A stretch of DNA of 64,000 bases from the NCBI GenBank assembly GCA_022841745.1, contig JALHQW010000008.1, forward strand, positions 117,911 to 181,910. Direction: 5' to 3'. Under the pieces are notes generated by a model, which was given only the letters and a program-made list of their open reading frames with translations, was not told the origin of the DNA and did no database searches. The DNA comes from Saprospiraceae bacterium (lineage in GTDB: Bacteria; Bacteroidota; Bacteroidia; Chitinophagales; Saprospiraceae). This document shows, in pieces, positions 33,446-40,899 of the stretch. How positions within the stretch are numbered: position 1 is the first letter of the stretch; each line of letters starts with the position of its first letter. The position numbers and the translations under genes were made by a program.

Positions 33446-35854
33446 ATGAATTTATTTTCCGTGAACAAACCACTGTATACCCGTTCCATTTTTGCTATCA
33501 TGGGAATGCTCTCGATTTACGCCAGCTGCTGGTCACAGCAACGCTTGACCATTGAGTGGGAAAGGACGTATGGTGGTGTTGGCTGGGAAGAAATGGGTGT
33601 AGCCATGCCAACCGTTGATGGTGGCTATTTATTTGGTGGGATTACAACTTCGGCAGCACCTGGCTTTGAAGTCTCTGAAGGCGATTCTGACAATGTCCTT
33701 CCAAATGGCGATTTTTGGATTCTGAAAGTTGACGGAGATGGTAATCCTATTTGGGATAGCCGAATCGGTGGCTTTGCCCAAGACCGGTTGTGGACTGCTG
33801 TCCAAACAACCGATGGTGGGTACCTGTTGGGCGGAGAGTCATGGTCTGGCATTGGCATGGACAGGACCTGGGCCAATCGGGGCGAAAAGGACTTTTGGGT
33901 GGTGAAAGTGGATGCCAATGGCAACAAACAATGGGACAGGGCATACGGAGGCAGTGGTGCCGATGAATTGAGGAAAATCCTTCCGCTTCCCAACGGTCAA
34001 TTCTGGTTAGCTGGTTTTTCCAATTCCCCTGCAAGTTTCGAAAAATCAACCAACGCTGTTAATGGCTCAACTGACTTCTGGGCAGTTAAGATTGCCGAGA
34101 ATGGAATTCCTTTGGGGGACTACACAATAGGCGGGGAAGCATTGGATGAAATGTACGATGCCATTCTAACTACTGATGGCAACATCTTGATGGCAGGCCC
34201 CAGTCAAAGCCCAACGGGTTTAGGGAAGACAGCACCATTTTATGGGGTAAATGATATGTGGTTAGTCAAAATCACACCCAACGGCCAAGTTCTCTGGGAT
34301 GCTGCATTTGGTGGCAATGGCCAAGACGTTTGCCAACGGCTTAAAATGACAAATGATGGAAACTATATAGCGCTTGGACAATCAACTTCCGATAAAATGT
34401 CCGGCAATAAGACTTCTGACCATTTCGGAGGCGATGATGCTTGGTTCATTAAATTCGCTGATACCGGCACTGGCGCTTCAATGATTTGGGAAAAAGCTTT
34501 TGGCGGCACTTCAGCTGATTTTGGCTATGATGTGACAGAAACCCCTTTGGGAAATTTGATGTTTTTCGGTCAATCAACTTCACCCCCAAGCCAGCCTGGT
34601 AAAGAATCCGCCCTTATAGGTGAAAACGATTATTGGTACATCAATGCTGAAGCAAATGGCAATAGAATCTGGGAAGAAACACTTGGTGGCACACTCAACG
34701 ATATTGGTAGGTTCATTTTTCCAGCCCACGATTATGGCTATGTTTTGGCAGGCGCCTCCAAATCCAATGCTTCACCCCCTTACAAATCACAAGACAACAG
34801 GGGCCCAACAATCAGCGATGACCTCTGGGTCATCCGTACTGGCTGTGCATTTCCTCCCCCACAGCTTGAAGACCTACCAAAATTCTGCCTCGACGACGTA
34901 ATAAGCCTCGATGCCACCGTACCCGGCCCTTGCGATGGCTGCACCTACCATTGGGAAGATGGCAGCGCAAGTCCATTGCGAAGCCTGTCACCTGATAGTA
35001 CCACCGAAGTGAAGGTCACCGTTGTTCACCCCGATGGCTGCGAAATGGCCGATTCCACGCTCATCACCATTGTGCCAGGGCCTGATGGGTTCCTGGGCAG
35101 TTGGACGCCCATCTCTTGCTATGGCGAAACGGATGCGAGCCTGTTTATTGACTCGGTTGGTGGCATTGCCCCACCCTTCTTATTCTCGGTAAATGGTGGC
35201 GAATTTTCCGAAATCCATAGCTTCTACAACCTTGGCCCCGGCGTATATGAAATCGAAGTCTTAGACACCAACGGCTGCACCTTGGACACCAGCCTTTACA
35301 TTCTGCAGCCTGATTCCGTCATGGTTGACCTCGGCCCTGACATCTTCCTCGAACTCGGCGATAGCGTCCAACTACAGGCACTGACCAATTTAGTGGATTC
35401 CTTCAGTTTCATTTGGGGGCAGCCCCTTGAGTTATCCTGTGACGACTGCCTAGAGCCGTTCGTGCAGCCATTCCTTTCCAGCACGTATAGCATTGAAGTG
35501 AAGGACAAAAACGGCTGTGAGGCCAAGGACAATATCTTGGTCATCGTCAAGAAAGAGGACAATATTTACATACCCACTGCATTTTCGCCCAATAACCTCG
35601 ACAATCTGAATGATTTCTTCACAGTTTATGCAGGCAAGTCCATCGAAAAGGTCAAGTCATTGCAGGTTTTTGACCGCTGGGGCGAGATGATGTTCGAGCG
35701 CTTCGATTTTCAGCCAAATGTCGGCCAAATAGGATGGGATGGTAGGCTACAAGGCCGCTTCCTTGACCCCGCAGTTTTCACCTACAAAGCAGTAATAGAA
35801 TACGTGGATGGCCGCATCGAGGAGTTTTATGGAACAGTCACTTTGGTGAACTAG
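33446..35854 (+). CDS. secreted beta-propeller-like protein with gliding-type T9SS C-terminal domain
   Basis: An 802-residue exported protein. A signal-like hydrophobic segment (residues about 12-31) is followed by about seven repeats of the type DFWIVKVDANGNKQWDRAYGGSGADE, forming a propeller (residues about 38-460); then Cys-rich Ig/PKD-like domains (CDGCTYHWEDGSASP; SprB-repeat-like CYGETDASLFIDSVGG); and a C-terminal CHU_C-type domain (YIPTAFSPNNLDNLNDFFTVY ... VFDRWGEMMFE), the T9SS type B signal. It should be exported by T9SS to the cell surface or medium. TAACTTTA at 33312-33319 is a possible -7 box. Confidence 0.9.
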   Translation: MNLFSVNKPLYTRSIFAIMGMLSIYASCWSQQRLTIEWERTYGGVGWEEMGVAMPTVDGGYLFGGITTSAAPGFEVSEGDSDNVLPNGDFWILKVDGDGNPIWDSRIGGFAQDRLWTAVQTTDGGYLLGGESWSGIGMDRTWANRGEKDFWVVKVDANGNKQWDRAYGGSGADELRKILPLPNGQFWLAGFSNSPASFEKSTNAVNGSTDFWAVKIAENGIPLGDYTIGGEALDEMYDAILTTDGNILMAGPSQSPTGLGKTAPFYGVNDMWLVKITPNGQVLWDAAFGGNGQDVCQRLKMTNDGNYIALGQSTSDKMSGNKTSDHFGGDDAWFIKFADTGTGASMIWEKAFGGTSADFGYDVTETPLGNLMFFGQSTSPPSQPGKESALIGENDYWYINAEANGNRIWEETLGGTLNDIGRFIFPAHDYGYVLAGASKSNASPPYKSQDNRGPTISDDLWVIRTGCAFPPPQLEDLPKFCLDDVISLDATVPGPCDGCTYHWEDGSASPLRSLSPDSTTEVKVTVVHPDGCEMADSTLITIVPGPDGFLGSWTPISCYGETDASLFIDSVGGIAPPFLFSVNGGEFSEIHSFYNLGPGVYEIEVLDTNGCTLDTSLYILQPDSVMVDLGPDIFLELGDSVQLQALTNLVDSFSFIWGQPLELSCDDCLEPFVQPFLSSTYSIEVKDKNGCEAKDNILVIVKKEDNIYIPTAFSPNNLDNLNDFFTVYAGKSIEKVKSLQVFDRWGEMMFERFDFQPNVGQIGWDGRLQGRFLDPAVFTYKAVIEYVDGRIEEFYGTVTLVN

Positions 35855-35874
35855 ACTTGGAAGGATAAGGTAAC

Positions 35875-37149
35875 TTAGCCTCCAATTTTTTCAAGCTGAA
35901 TCAAGTCCTTGCAAATTTCCTTTCGGTTCCAATTCTCGTGAATCGCCAATGCAGCCCCTAGCGCTGAAGCCTGTGCTACCGTCGCCGCAAAGACTTCCAT
36001 CCCAGAGAAAGCTTCAGCCAATAGCCTCATATAGGTTTTGTTCTTGGAAAAACCACCATCCACAAAGATTTGCCTGACAAGTGAGCCACCAATGGCAAGC
36101 TTTGCCGATGCTACCTGCTTCTTGACCAATTTTCTCATAAACGCCTCGTAACGCCCAGCAAGTGCTGTCCCAGCAACCAATGGCTGTTTGTAAAAATCAG
36201 GCGAAGCATGGTGCTCTTTTGCCAATTTCCTTACGAATTCCTCGTGTTCGTGGCCACCAAAATAACGGGCAGCCTTCACGGGTCTTCCCTCATATGTGAG
36301 GTAGCAGAGGCAATCCTGCGCCAGTTCTTCAGCTGTCAAAGGCTCGTCGTTGAAGGGGTTCATGGAGATGCACCATGTGCCTGTGGAAATGAGTAAAAAC
36401 GGCGCTTCTTTAAAACTGGCGAGATAAGGAATCAAAGCCGCCGAACTGTCATGTAGGCCGATTGTGGATTGCGGACTAGGTTCCCTACTTGAATGACAAA
36501 AGGATTTGAGGGGCGGGAAAAGGTTGCCTATGCCTTCACTTTTCACCCAATGGTGGTAATCACATTTACCAAAATCCCAGAGCATCGTGTGGCAGCCGAT
36601 GCTAGTCATTTCAGTGAAGAAGTCAGGCGGTGACTTTGAGTCACCGCCTGACTTGAGCAACCAGCCTATCCATTGCGGCAAATGCAGCGAGTATTTTATT
36701 TTGCTGAAAATCAATGGTTTGCAATGCTTCAGCCACAATAGTTGCAAGCCGGAATTAAGATGACCGAGGAAAGGGGAGGCAGTATTCAAGCTCAACTTTT
36801 CAACGGGGCCATATTCTTTCAAAAACCAATTCTTCAAGTCTTCGGGGAAGGGCTTGAGGTAGTTGTAGAGTGGTGCAACGGGTTGAAAATTATCATCTAA
36901 ATGCACGAAACTTGCCCCATAAGCAGAACAGTTGGCTGCTTTGATTTGGAAGCGGTTATCGCTTTGCAAATCAGTGACGGTTTCCAACACCCAATTTTTC
37001 AGTAAGTTGATGTCTTCACAAGGAAACCCATCGTCATCCACCGCTTCGGGCAGGGTATCGCTTTTTTCAAAAACGATGAGGTAGTCTTCGTCAAAGACGA
37101 AGGCCTTTTTATTGGTTTTGCCGATGTCGAGGATGAGGATGTGGGACAT
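35875..37149 (-). CDS. FGGY-family sugar kinase, probable rhamnulokinase
   Basis: A 424-residue kinase with the FGGY/actin fold: N-terminal ILDIGKTNKKAFVFD phosphate loop, the sugar-site segment EMTSIGCHTMLWDF, IGLHDSSAALIPY, STGTWCISMNPF and a C-terminal DGGFSKNKTYMRLLAEAF block. Context with RhaI, RhaM and RhaD makes L-rhamnulose phosphorylation likely. Residues 166-177 (KSGGDSKSPPDF) are encoded by a perfect 16-bp-arm palindrome, a segment not expected in relatives, lying just before the EMTSIG motif. It is separated from the other rhamnose genes by the GxxExxY element. Confidence 0.87.
   Translation of the reverse strand: MSHILILDIGKTNKKAFVFDEDYLIVFEKSDTLPEAVDDDGFPCEDINLLKNWVLETVTDLQSDNRFQIKAANCSAYGASFVHLDDNFQPVAPLYNYLKPFPEDLKNWFLKEYGPVEKLSLNTASPFLGHLNSGLQLLWLKHCKPLIFSKIKYSLHLPQWIGWLLKSGGDSKSPPDFFTEMTSIGCHTMLWDFGKCDYHHWVKSEGIGNLFPPLKSFCHSSREPSPQSTIGLHDSSAALIPYLASFKEAPFLLISTGTWCISMNPFNDEPLTAEELAQDCLCYLTYEGRPVKAARYFGGHEHEEFVRKLAKEHHASPDFYKQPLVAGTALAGRYEAFMRKLVKKQVASAKLAIGGSLVRQIFVDGGFSKNKTYMRLLAEAFSGMEVFAATVAQASALGAALAIHENWNRKEICKDLIQLEKIGG
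36620..36654. repeat. perfect palindrome inside the FGGY kinase gene
   Basis: AAGTCAGGCGGTGACT (36620-36635) and its exact reverse complement (36639-36654) around a three-base loop. It is read in frame on the minus strand, beginning at a codon boundary, as KSGGDSKSPPDF. Geometry matches the palindrome inside rhaD. Confidence 0.9.
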
Positions 37150-37166
37150 GTTTGACTAAGATGGCA

Positions 37167-37181
37167 TTTTGCTTCGCAAAA
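37167..37181. repeat. TTTTGCTTCGCAAAA palindrome, copy 1
   Basis: Six-base arms around TTC. Further copies lie at 37311-37327 and 44739-44753, and a half copy at 50380-50390. All are near gene boundaries in the rhamnose and neighbouring sugar region. Confidence 0.8.
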
Positions 37182-37187
37182 CTGAAT

Positions 37188-37305
37188 TTTTTGACGCAGA
37201 GAGACGCAGATTTTTTATGATTGTTTATGTTTTTGTTTTACTGTGTGAAGCGTTTTGATTTTTGACGCAGAGAGACGCAGATTTTTTATGATTAGTTATG
37301 TTTTT
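37188..37305. repeat. left repeat array of the GxxExxY element
   Basis: Two copies, 71 bases apart, of a unit containing GACGCAGAGAGACGCAGATT followed by a TTTATGATT and TTATGTTTTT segment. The same unit recurs in inverse orientation in the right array (38129-38296). Confidence 0.9.
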
Positions 37306-37310
37306 ATTTG

Positions 37311-37340
37311 ATTTTGCTTCGCAAAATCAAATGGTGCTTA
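37311..37340. repeat. TTTTGCTTCGCAAAA palindrome, copy 2, with extended match
   Basis: The palindrome and its right flank (GCAAAATCAAATGGTGCTTA) closely match 50384-50404, which reads GCAAAAACAAATGGCGCTTA. This suggests a shared dispersed sequence longer than the hairpin. Confidence 0.75.
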
Positions 37341-37356
37341 ATGATAATGAAGATAT

Positions 37357-37776
37357 TTATGATTTAGGTAGTCGGTTTTCTGATTGTTTCCTAGCATTGC
37401 TAAAAACCTTGCGTTTTATCTGCAATTCCTCCCCAAAGTTAATCAATAAGCCTACTTCAATATCAGTTGACCTCAGGTAATTAACCAATTGCACTTCATG
37501 TTTAGGGTGGATTTTTTCAACGGCTTTAAGTTCTATAATTACTGCTTGATTGGCAAGTATATCTGCCTTAAAATCGCCTACCACTTCTTCTTCAAAATAG
37601 ACCAGAATTGGGTATTGGCACTCCACTTTAAACCCTGCTTTCCGCAACCGAATCGCTAATGAATTCTCATAGACAGACTCAACAAAGCCATATCCAAGTT
37701 TATTGTAAACATAATATGCCTCTCTAATGATAAGTGCTGTTAAGTCTGCATGTTGGTAGTTTGCAAAGTCGCTCAT
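37357..37776 (-). CDS. GxxExxY protein (PD-(D/E)XK-like)
   Basis: A 139-residue protein with the defining motif GFVESVY near residue 30 (G-x-x-E-x-x-Y) and a nuclease-like core DFKADILANQAVIIELKAVE (D...E-x-K, residues about 71-90), followed by HEVQLVNYLRSTDIEVGLLINFG. The family has the restriction-endonuclease fold but no proven activity. The gene lies inside a repeat-rich element between rhaI and the FGGY kinase, flanked by inverted arrays of a 66-71-base unit and by a nested inverted repeat on its promoter side. Its codon use is more AT-rich than that of the rhamnose genes. Confidence 0.9.
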   Translation of the reverse strand: MSDFANYQHADLTALIIREAYYVYNKLGYGFVESVYENSLAIRLRKAGFKVECQYPILVYFEEEVVGDFKADILANQAVIIELKAVEKIHPKHEVQLVNYLRSTDIEVGLLINFGEELQIKRKVFSNARKQSENRLPKS

Positions 37777-37820
37777 AGTTTTGAAATTTTAAGTGATTAA
37801 ATATCATCAATTGCACCTAG

Positions 37821-38126
37821 ATTTTTCAAAGCAAAACCAAACATAACCAATCATAATAAATCTGGTTCTTCGTGGTTTTGTATGGGTAAACATCTATCAT
37901 ATTGTAACCCCTCGTTTCAACGAGGGGAGCATGAGTTCCCTCTCGCACATCTATCTTCTTTTCTAAACATCAACATCAAGCATTTGACGAAAGATAGTAA
38001 ATGCTGATGTTCTGTAAAGAAGAAAGATGTTGTTGGTGGGTATTTGCCAAATTCCCGCCATTAAAATAGCGGGTTACAAGATGATAGATGTTAAGTGAAA
38101 TTACCCACAAGAAGACACGAAGAACC
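37821..38126. repeat. nested imperfect inverted repeat upstream of the GxxExxY gene
   Basis: Three nested levels are visible. GGTTCTTCGTG...TGGGTAA (37864-37889) faces 38101-38126; a 21-base arm at 37890-37910 matches 38071-38091 with one mismatch; and a CATCAACATC-rich arm (about 37948-37984) faces about 37999-38031. A CCCCTCG/CGAGGGG hairpin lies at 37908-37927. The left border (37821-37863) is a partial copy of the tandem unit in the right array. RNA from here could fold into one structure of about 260 bases. Confidence 0.8.
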
Positions 38127-38128
38127 AT

Positions 38129-38296
38129 AAATCTGCGTCTCTCTGCGTCAAAAAAAAGTTTTTCAAAACAAAACCAAACATAACCAATCATAATAAATCT
38201 GCGTCTATCTGCGTCAAAAAAAAGTTTTTCAAAGCAAAACCAAAACATAACTAATCATAATAAATCTGCGTCTCTCTGCGTCAAAAAAAAGTTTTT
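38129..38296. repeat. right repeat array of the GxxExxY element
   Basis: Three copies of ATCTGCGTCTCTCTGCGTC (one with an A change) at 38131, 38197 and 38264, period 66-67 bases, joined by AAAAAGTTTTTCAAAGCAAA and CATAACCAATCATAATA segments. It is inverse to the left array. It ends 11 bases before the rhaI stop codon. Confidence 0.92.
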
Positions 38297-38306
38297 CAAA
38301 GCAAAA

Positions 38307-39581
38307 TCACAACCCCGTCGCCACCGTCCTCACCCCCCTTTCTGCAACCAAACTCCCCCGCACTTTCATCTCCCTAAAAAACCCAATCGGCTCCAGCGCA
38401 CCATCCGCCCGCAACCTCGCCTCCGCCACCAGTGCCCTAACATCCGTCCTAAAAGCCTCCTGCAAGAGCTCCTGACAGCGCACTGTATCGTTTTCCAATT
38501 GCGCAGTGTTCAATGCCTTCCTATCCACGAGCAGCGCCTGGGCGTAGGCTACCATTATCGCCTCCACCGATTGCAGCAAGTCTTCCAGCGGGTCTTTCAC
38601 GTTGTGACTAGCATCTATCATCCAGCCCAAATCGGTGGCGTGGTTCATTCCTTTAGCGTCCATCCCCTCCACCAACTCATTGAAAATCAGGAACAACTGA
38701 TACGGGCGGATGCTTCCCACTGTCAAATCGTCATCACCATATTTCGAGTCGTTGAAATGGAAGCCGCCAAGCTTTCCCTCCATCAGCAATAGCGCCACGA
38801 TTTGTTCGATATTGGCATTGGGCAGGTGGTGGCCAAGGTCAACCAGCGTGTAGGCTTGTTCACCAAGTTTGTTGGCGTAGAGCAACGATTGTCCCCAATC
38901 GCCAACGGTCATCGAGTAGAAATTCGGCTCGAACGCCTTGTACTCCACGAACATTTTCCAATGCGACGGCAAGGCAGCGTAGATTTCACGAAGACTCTCC
39001 AGCGTGTTCTGAAATGCCCTTCTGAAATTCAGTTGGCCGGGGAAGCATGAGCCATCCGACAACCAGACCGTGAGCGACTCAGAACCAAGCGCCACGCCGT
39101 GCTTTATCACTTCGATATTGTGCTCAATGGCCTGCCTACGCACCGCCTTTTCCACATGCTGCAAGCTGCCAAATTTATAGCTAAGTGCCTGATTATTCTG
39201 GTCTTGGAAAGTATTTGAGTTTACCGCATCGAACTTTAAGCCGTGCGATGCGGCCAGTTCCTGAATGGCTTTTCCGTCCGTTGGAATGTCCCACGGGATG
39301 TGCAGCGAAATGGCCCCACTGCTGCGGTTCAGTGCATGGAGTAGGCCCACATCTTCGATTTTTTCCTCCAAACTGCGAGGCTCGCCCCCACCAGGAAAGC
39401 GCCCAAAACGGGTGCCGCCCGTCCCCAGTGCCCACGAGGGGATGGCCACCTGGAAGTCCATCAGTTTTTGCAAAATAGCCTGCTCTTCCGTGATTTCGGA
39501 GCTGAGGAAGTCGAGCCGCTTTTTATGCTTTGCAAAATGGCGTTCGTTGTGGGCTTCGATGTGTTGTTGCGTTAGCTTCAT
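38307..39581 (-). CDS. rhaI: L-rhamnose isomerase, RhaI type
   Basis: A 424-residue TIM-barrel sugar isomerase converting L-rhamnose to L-rhamnulose. It matches the Pseudomonas stutzeri-type RhaI group: IPSWALGTGGTRFGRFPGGGEP near the start, metal-site regions MFVEYKAFEP, TLVDLGHHLPNANIE and GGFHFNDSKYGDDDLTVGSI, and NHATDLGWMIDASHNVKDP. ATG 39581 (MKLTQQHIEAHN) overlaps rhaM by four bases; the upstream extension to 39668 is a shadow of rhaM. It is the last gene of the main rhamnose transcript before the GxxExxY element. Confidence 0.92.
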   Translation of the reverse strand: MKLTQQHIEAHNERHFAKHKKRLDFLSSEITEEQAILQKLMDFQVAIPSWALGTGGTRFGRFPGGGEPRSLEEKIEDVGLLHALNRSSGAISLHIPWDIPTDGKAIQELAASHGLKFDAVNSNTFQDQNNQALSYKFGSLQHVEKAVRRQAIEHNIEVIKHGVALGSESLTVWLSDGSCFPGQLNFRRAFQNTLESLREIYAALPSHWKMFVEYKAFEPNFYSMTVGDWGQSLLYANKLGEQAYTLVDLGHHLPNANIEQIVALLLMEGKLGGFHFNDSKYGDDDLTVGSIRPYQLFLIFNELVEGMDAKGMNHATDLGWMIDASHNVKDPLEDLLQSVEAIMVAYAQALLVDRKALNTAQLENDTVRCQELLQEAFRTDVRALVAEARLRADGALEPIGFFREMKVRGSLVAERGVRTVATGL

Positions 39582-39892
39582 GGCAGAAAAAAGACTTCTT
39601 TGAGTGGTGTGGAAATAGGCGAATTGTCGGGATTTGCGGCCATGATGTCGCTCATGTGCGCCCACCACCGCTGCATGACGGGATGCTTGGGCAGGTCGTC
39701 GAGGGAAGCTGGGTTTTCTACCTCCATCACCCCAAAAAGCGTATTGGTTTCCTCGTCGAAGAAAATGGAGTAGTTGCTGATTCCGGTGCTGCGCAACAGG
39801 TCGGCCAGCTCTGGCCAGAGGGCATCATGTCGGCGACGGTACTCCTCGGGTTGGCCGGGGTGGAGGTGCATTTTGAAGGCTAGACGAGTCAT
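39578..39892 (-). CDS. rhaM: L-rhamnose mutarotase
   Basis: A 104-residue ferredoxin-like-fold protein that interconverts the anomers of L-rhamnose. Family segments: FKMHLHPGQPEEYRRRHDALWPEL (substrate-binding His and Tyr), ISNYSIFFDEETNTLFGVMEVE, and MQRWWAHMSDIM. Length is exactly typical. It overlaps both neighbours by four bases (TGA/ATG overlaps), so it is translationally coupled to the hypothetical protein upstream and to rhaI downstream. Confidence 0.95.
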   Translation of the reverse strand: MTRLAFKMHLHPGQPEEYRRRHDALWPELADLLRSTGISNYSIFFDEETNTLFGVMEVENPASLDDLPKHPVMQRWWAHMSDIMAANPDNSPISTPLKEVFFLP

Positions 39893-40344
39893 TTTTCAGC
39901 GTCTTTTTTCATTTGCTCAAAAACGCAGACCGCCAGTTTAGCGAAAGCCGGAAGTTGCCTGTTCACACTGGTCTTGATGGAGTCGCCGCTGGCTGCCCCG
40001 ATGAAACGGGCCATGTCATCGTAGCTCCAGCCGAGGGCTTTTTTCATGGCTTTGAAGCGGTCTTGCCACTCGGCTTCGGAGCGGGCGGATAGTACGTTTT
40101 CAATCAATTGATAGGAATCCGGCGGGAATTCATCTTTAAGGTTGTGCTGCACATATTTCATCATCTGGTCGGCCTCAGTGATGAAAGGGTTATCCTTGCG
40201 GGCATTGTAGCGTACCATGTCCAGCCCAAACTGGAACATATCGCTCATCATTTTTGCTTTGCGCTCTGGTGGCAAATGGAAGTACCAATTGGCATGAGCG
40301 ATTTCAAATTCCTTGGAGGAATTGATGGTTTCAAAATAATCCAT
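39889..40344 (-). CDS. HTH-like hypothetical protein paired with a nucleotidyltransferase
   Basis: A 151-residue protein (MDYFETINSSKEFEIAHANW). The C-terminal half (KKALGWSYDDMARFIGAASGDSIKTSVNRQLPAFAKLAV) reads as a helix-turn-helix of the Xre kind; the N-terminal half is helical and acidic. It starts 14 bases inside the end of the nucleotidyltransferase gene and ends four bases inside rhaM. The arrangement recalls two-gene toxin-antitoxin or regulatory modules with a nucleotidyltransferase, but which protein would be the antitoxin is not clear. ATG 40344 is preferred to 40380. Confidence 0.72.
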   Translation of the reverse strand: MDYFETINSSKEFEIAHANWYFHLPPERKAKMMSDMFQFGLDMVRYNARKDNPFITEADQMMKYVQHNLKDEFPPDSYQLIENVLSARSEAEWQDRFKAMKKALGWSYDDMARFIGAASGDSIKTSVNRQLPAFAKLAVCVFEQMKKDAEK

Positions 40345-40861
40345 TTCGTTTAAGGAAAAGTTTAGTTGCCCAAATTTCAAGATACTGCTTGTTCAAATTG
40401 GGGATTGTCATCAAATACACAAGGTCGGCCCACTGTTTTTCACTCTTGGACAAGTTGTACCAAATTAGTTTTGAAATTACCAAGTCCTCCGCAGATGAAA
40501 CACAGCATTTAACCCCCATATAGTCAACAGCTTTTCTGCGCTCAAAGGCCGTCCAGTTGTAGTCGCTGTCTTGGTAAACCATGAAGTCCATTTTCACGCC
40601 TGTATCAAAATCGAACAAATTGAAGACAATTCCCCGCTCCGCACTTTCCCTGAATGCTTGGAGCGAAGGCATCCATTCTGGGAAGTATTTTACAATTTTT
40701 TCAAGCTGGTTGGGGTAAACTTGGATATTGATATCTATGTCGTCCGTTGTTCTCGCCCGGTTGTAATAGCTCAGGGCAAAGCCACCGACGACCATGTAAG
40801 GAATATCCTCGTTTTCAAGGATTCCGACTATTTTATGTAAGGTTTGAATTAAGCTATTCAT
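40331..40861 (-). CDS. nucleotidyltransferase-fold protein
   Basis: A 176-residue protein with the polymerase-beta-type nucleotidyltransferase pattern seen in AbiEii/MNT-like and DUF6036 proteins: MVVGGFALSYYNRARTTDDIDINI (residues about 22-45; GG and D-x-D metal motif), then a KMDFMVYQD segment with a further Asp, and AEDLVISKLIW. Relatives transfer nucleotides to proteins or small RNAs, often as toxins. It precedes the HTH-like gene with a 14-base overlap and follows rhaD in the same direction. Its role in a rhamnose operon is unexplained. Confidence 0.82.
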   Translation of the reverse strand: MNSLIQTLHKIVGILENEDIPYMVVGGFALSYYNRARTTDDIDINIQVYPNQLEKIVKYFPEWMPSLQAFRESAERGIVFNLFDFDTGVKMDFMVYQDSDYNWTAFERRKAVDYMGVKCCVSSAEDLVISKLIWYNLSKSEKQWADLVYLMTIPNLNKQYLEIWATKLFLKRNGLF

Positions 40862-40899
40862 GCCCCAAAAGTAAACATAAGTTTTCTTTTTTCAAAAAA

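Noticed and set aside
37357..37776. 23S rRNA intervening-sequence (four-helix) protein
   Set aside because: The motif is GxxExxY with a D...E-x-K core, not the four-helix bundle family, and no rRNA is nearby.
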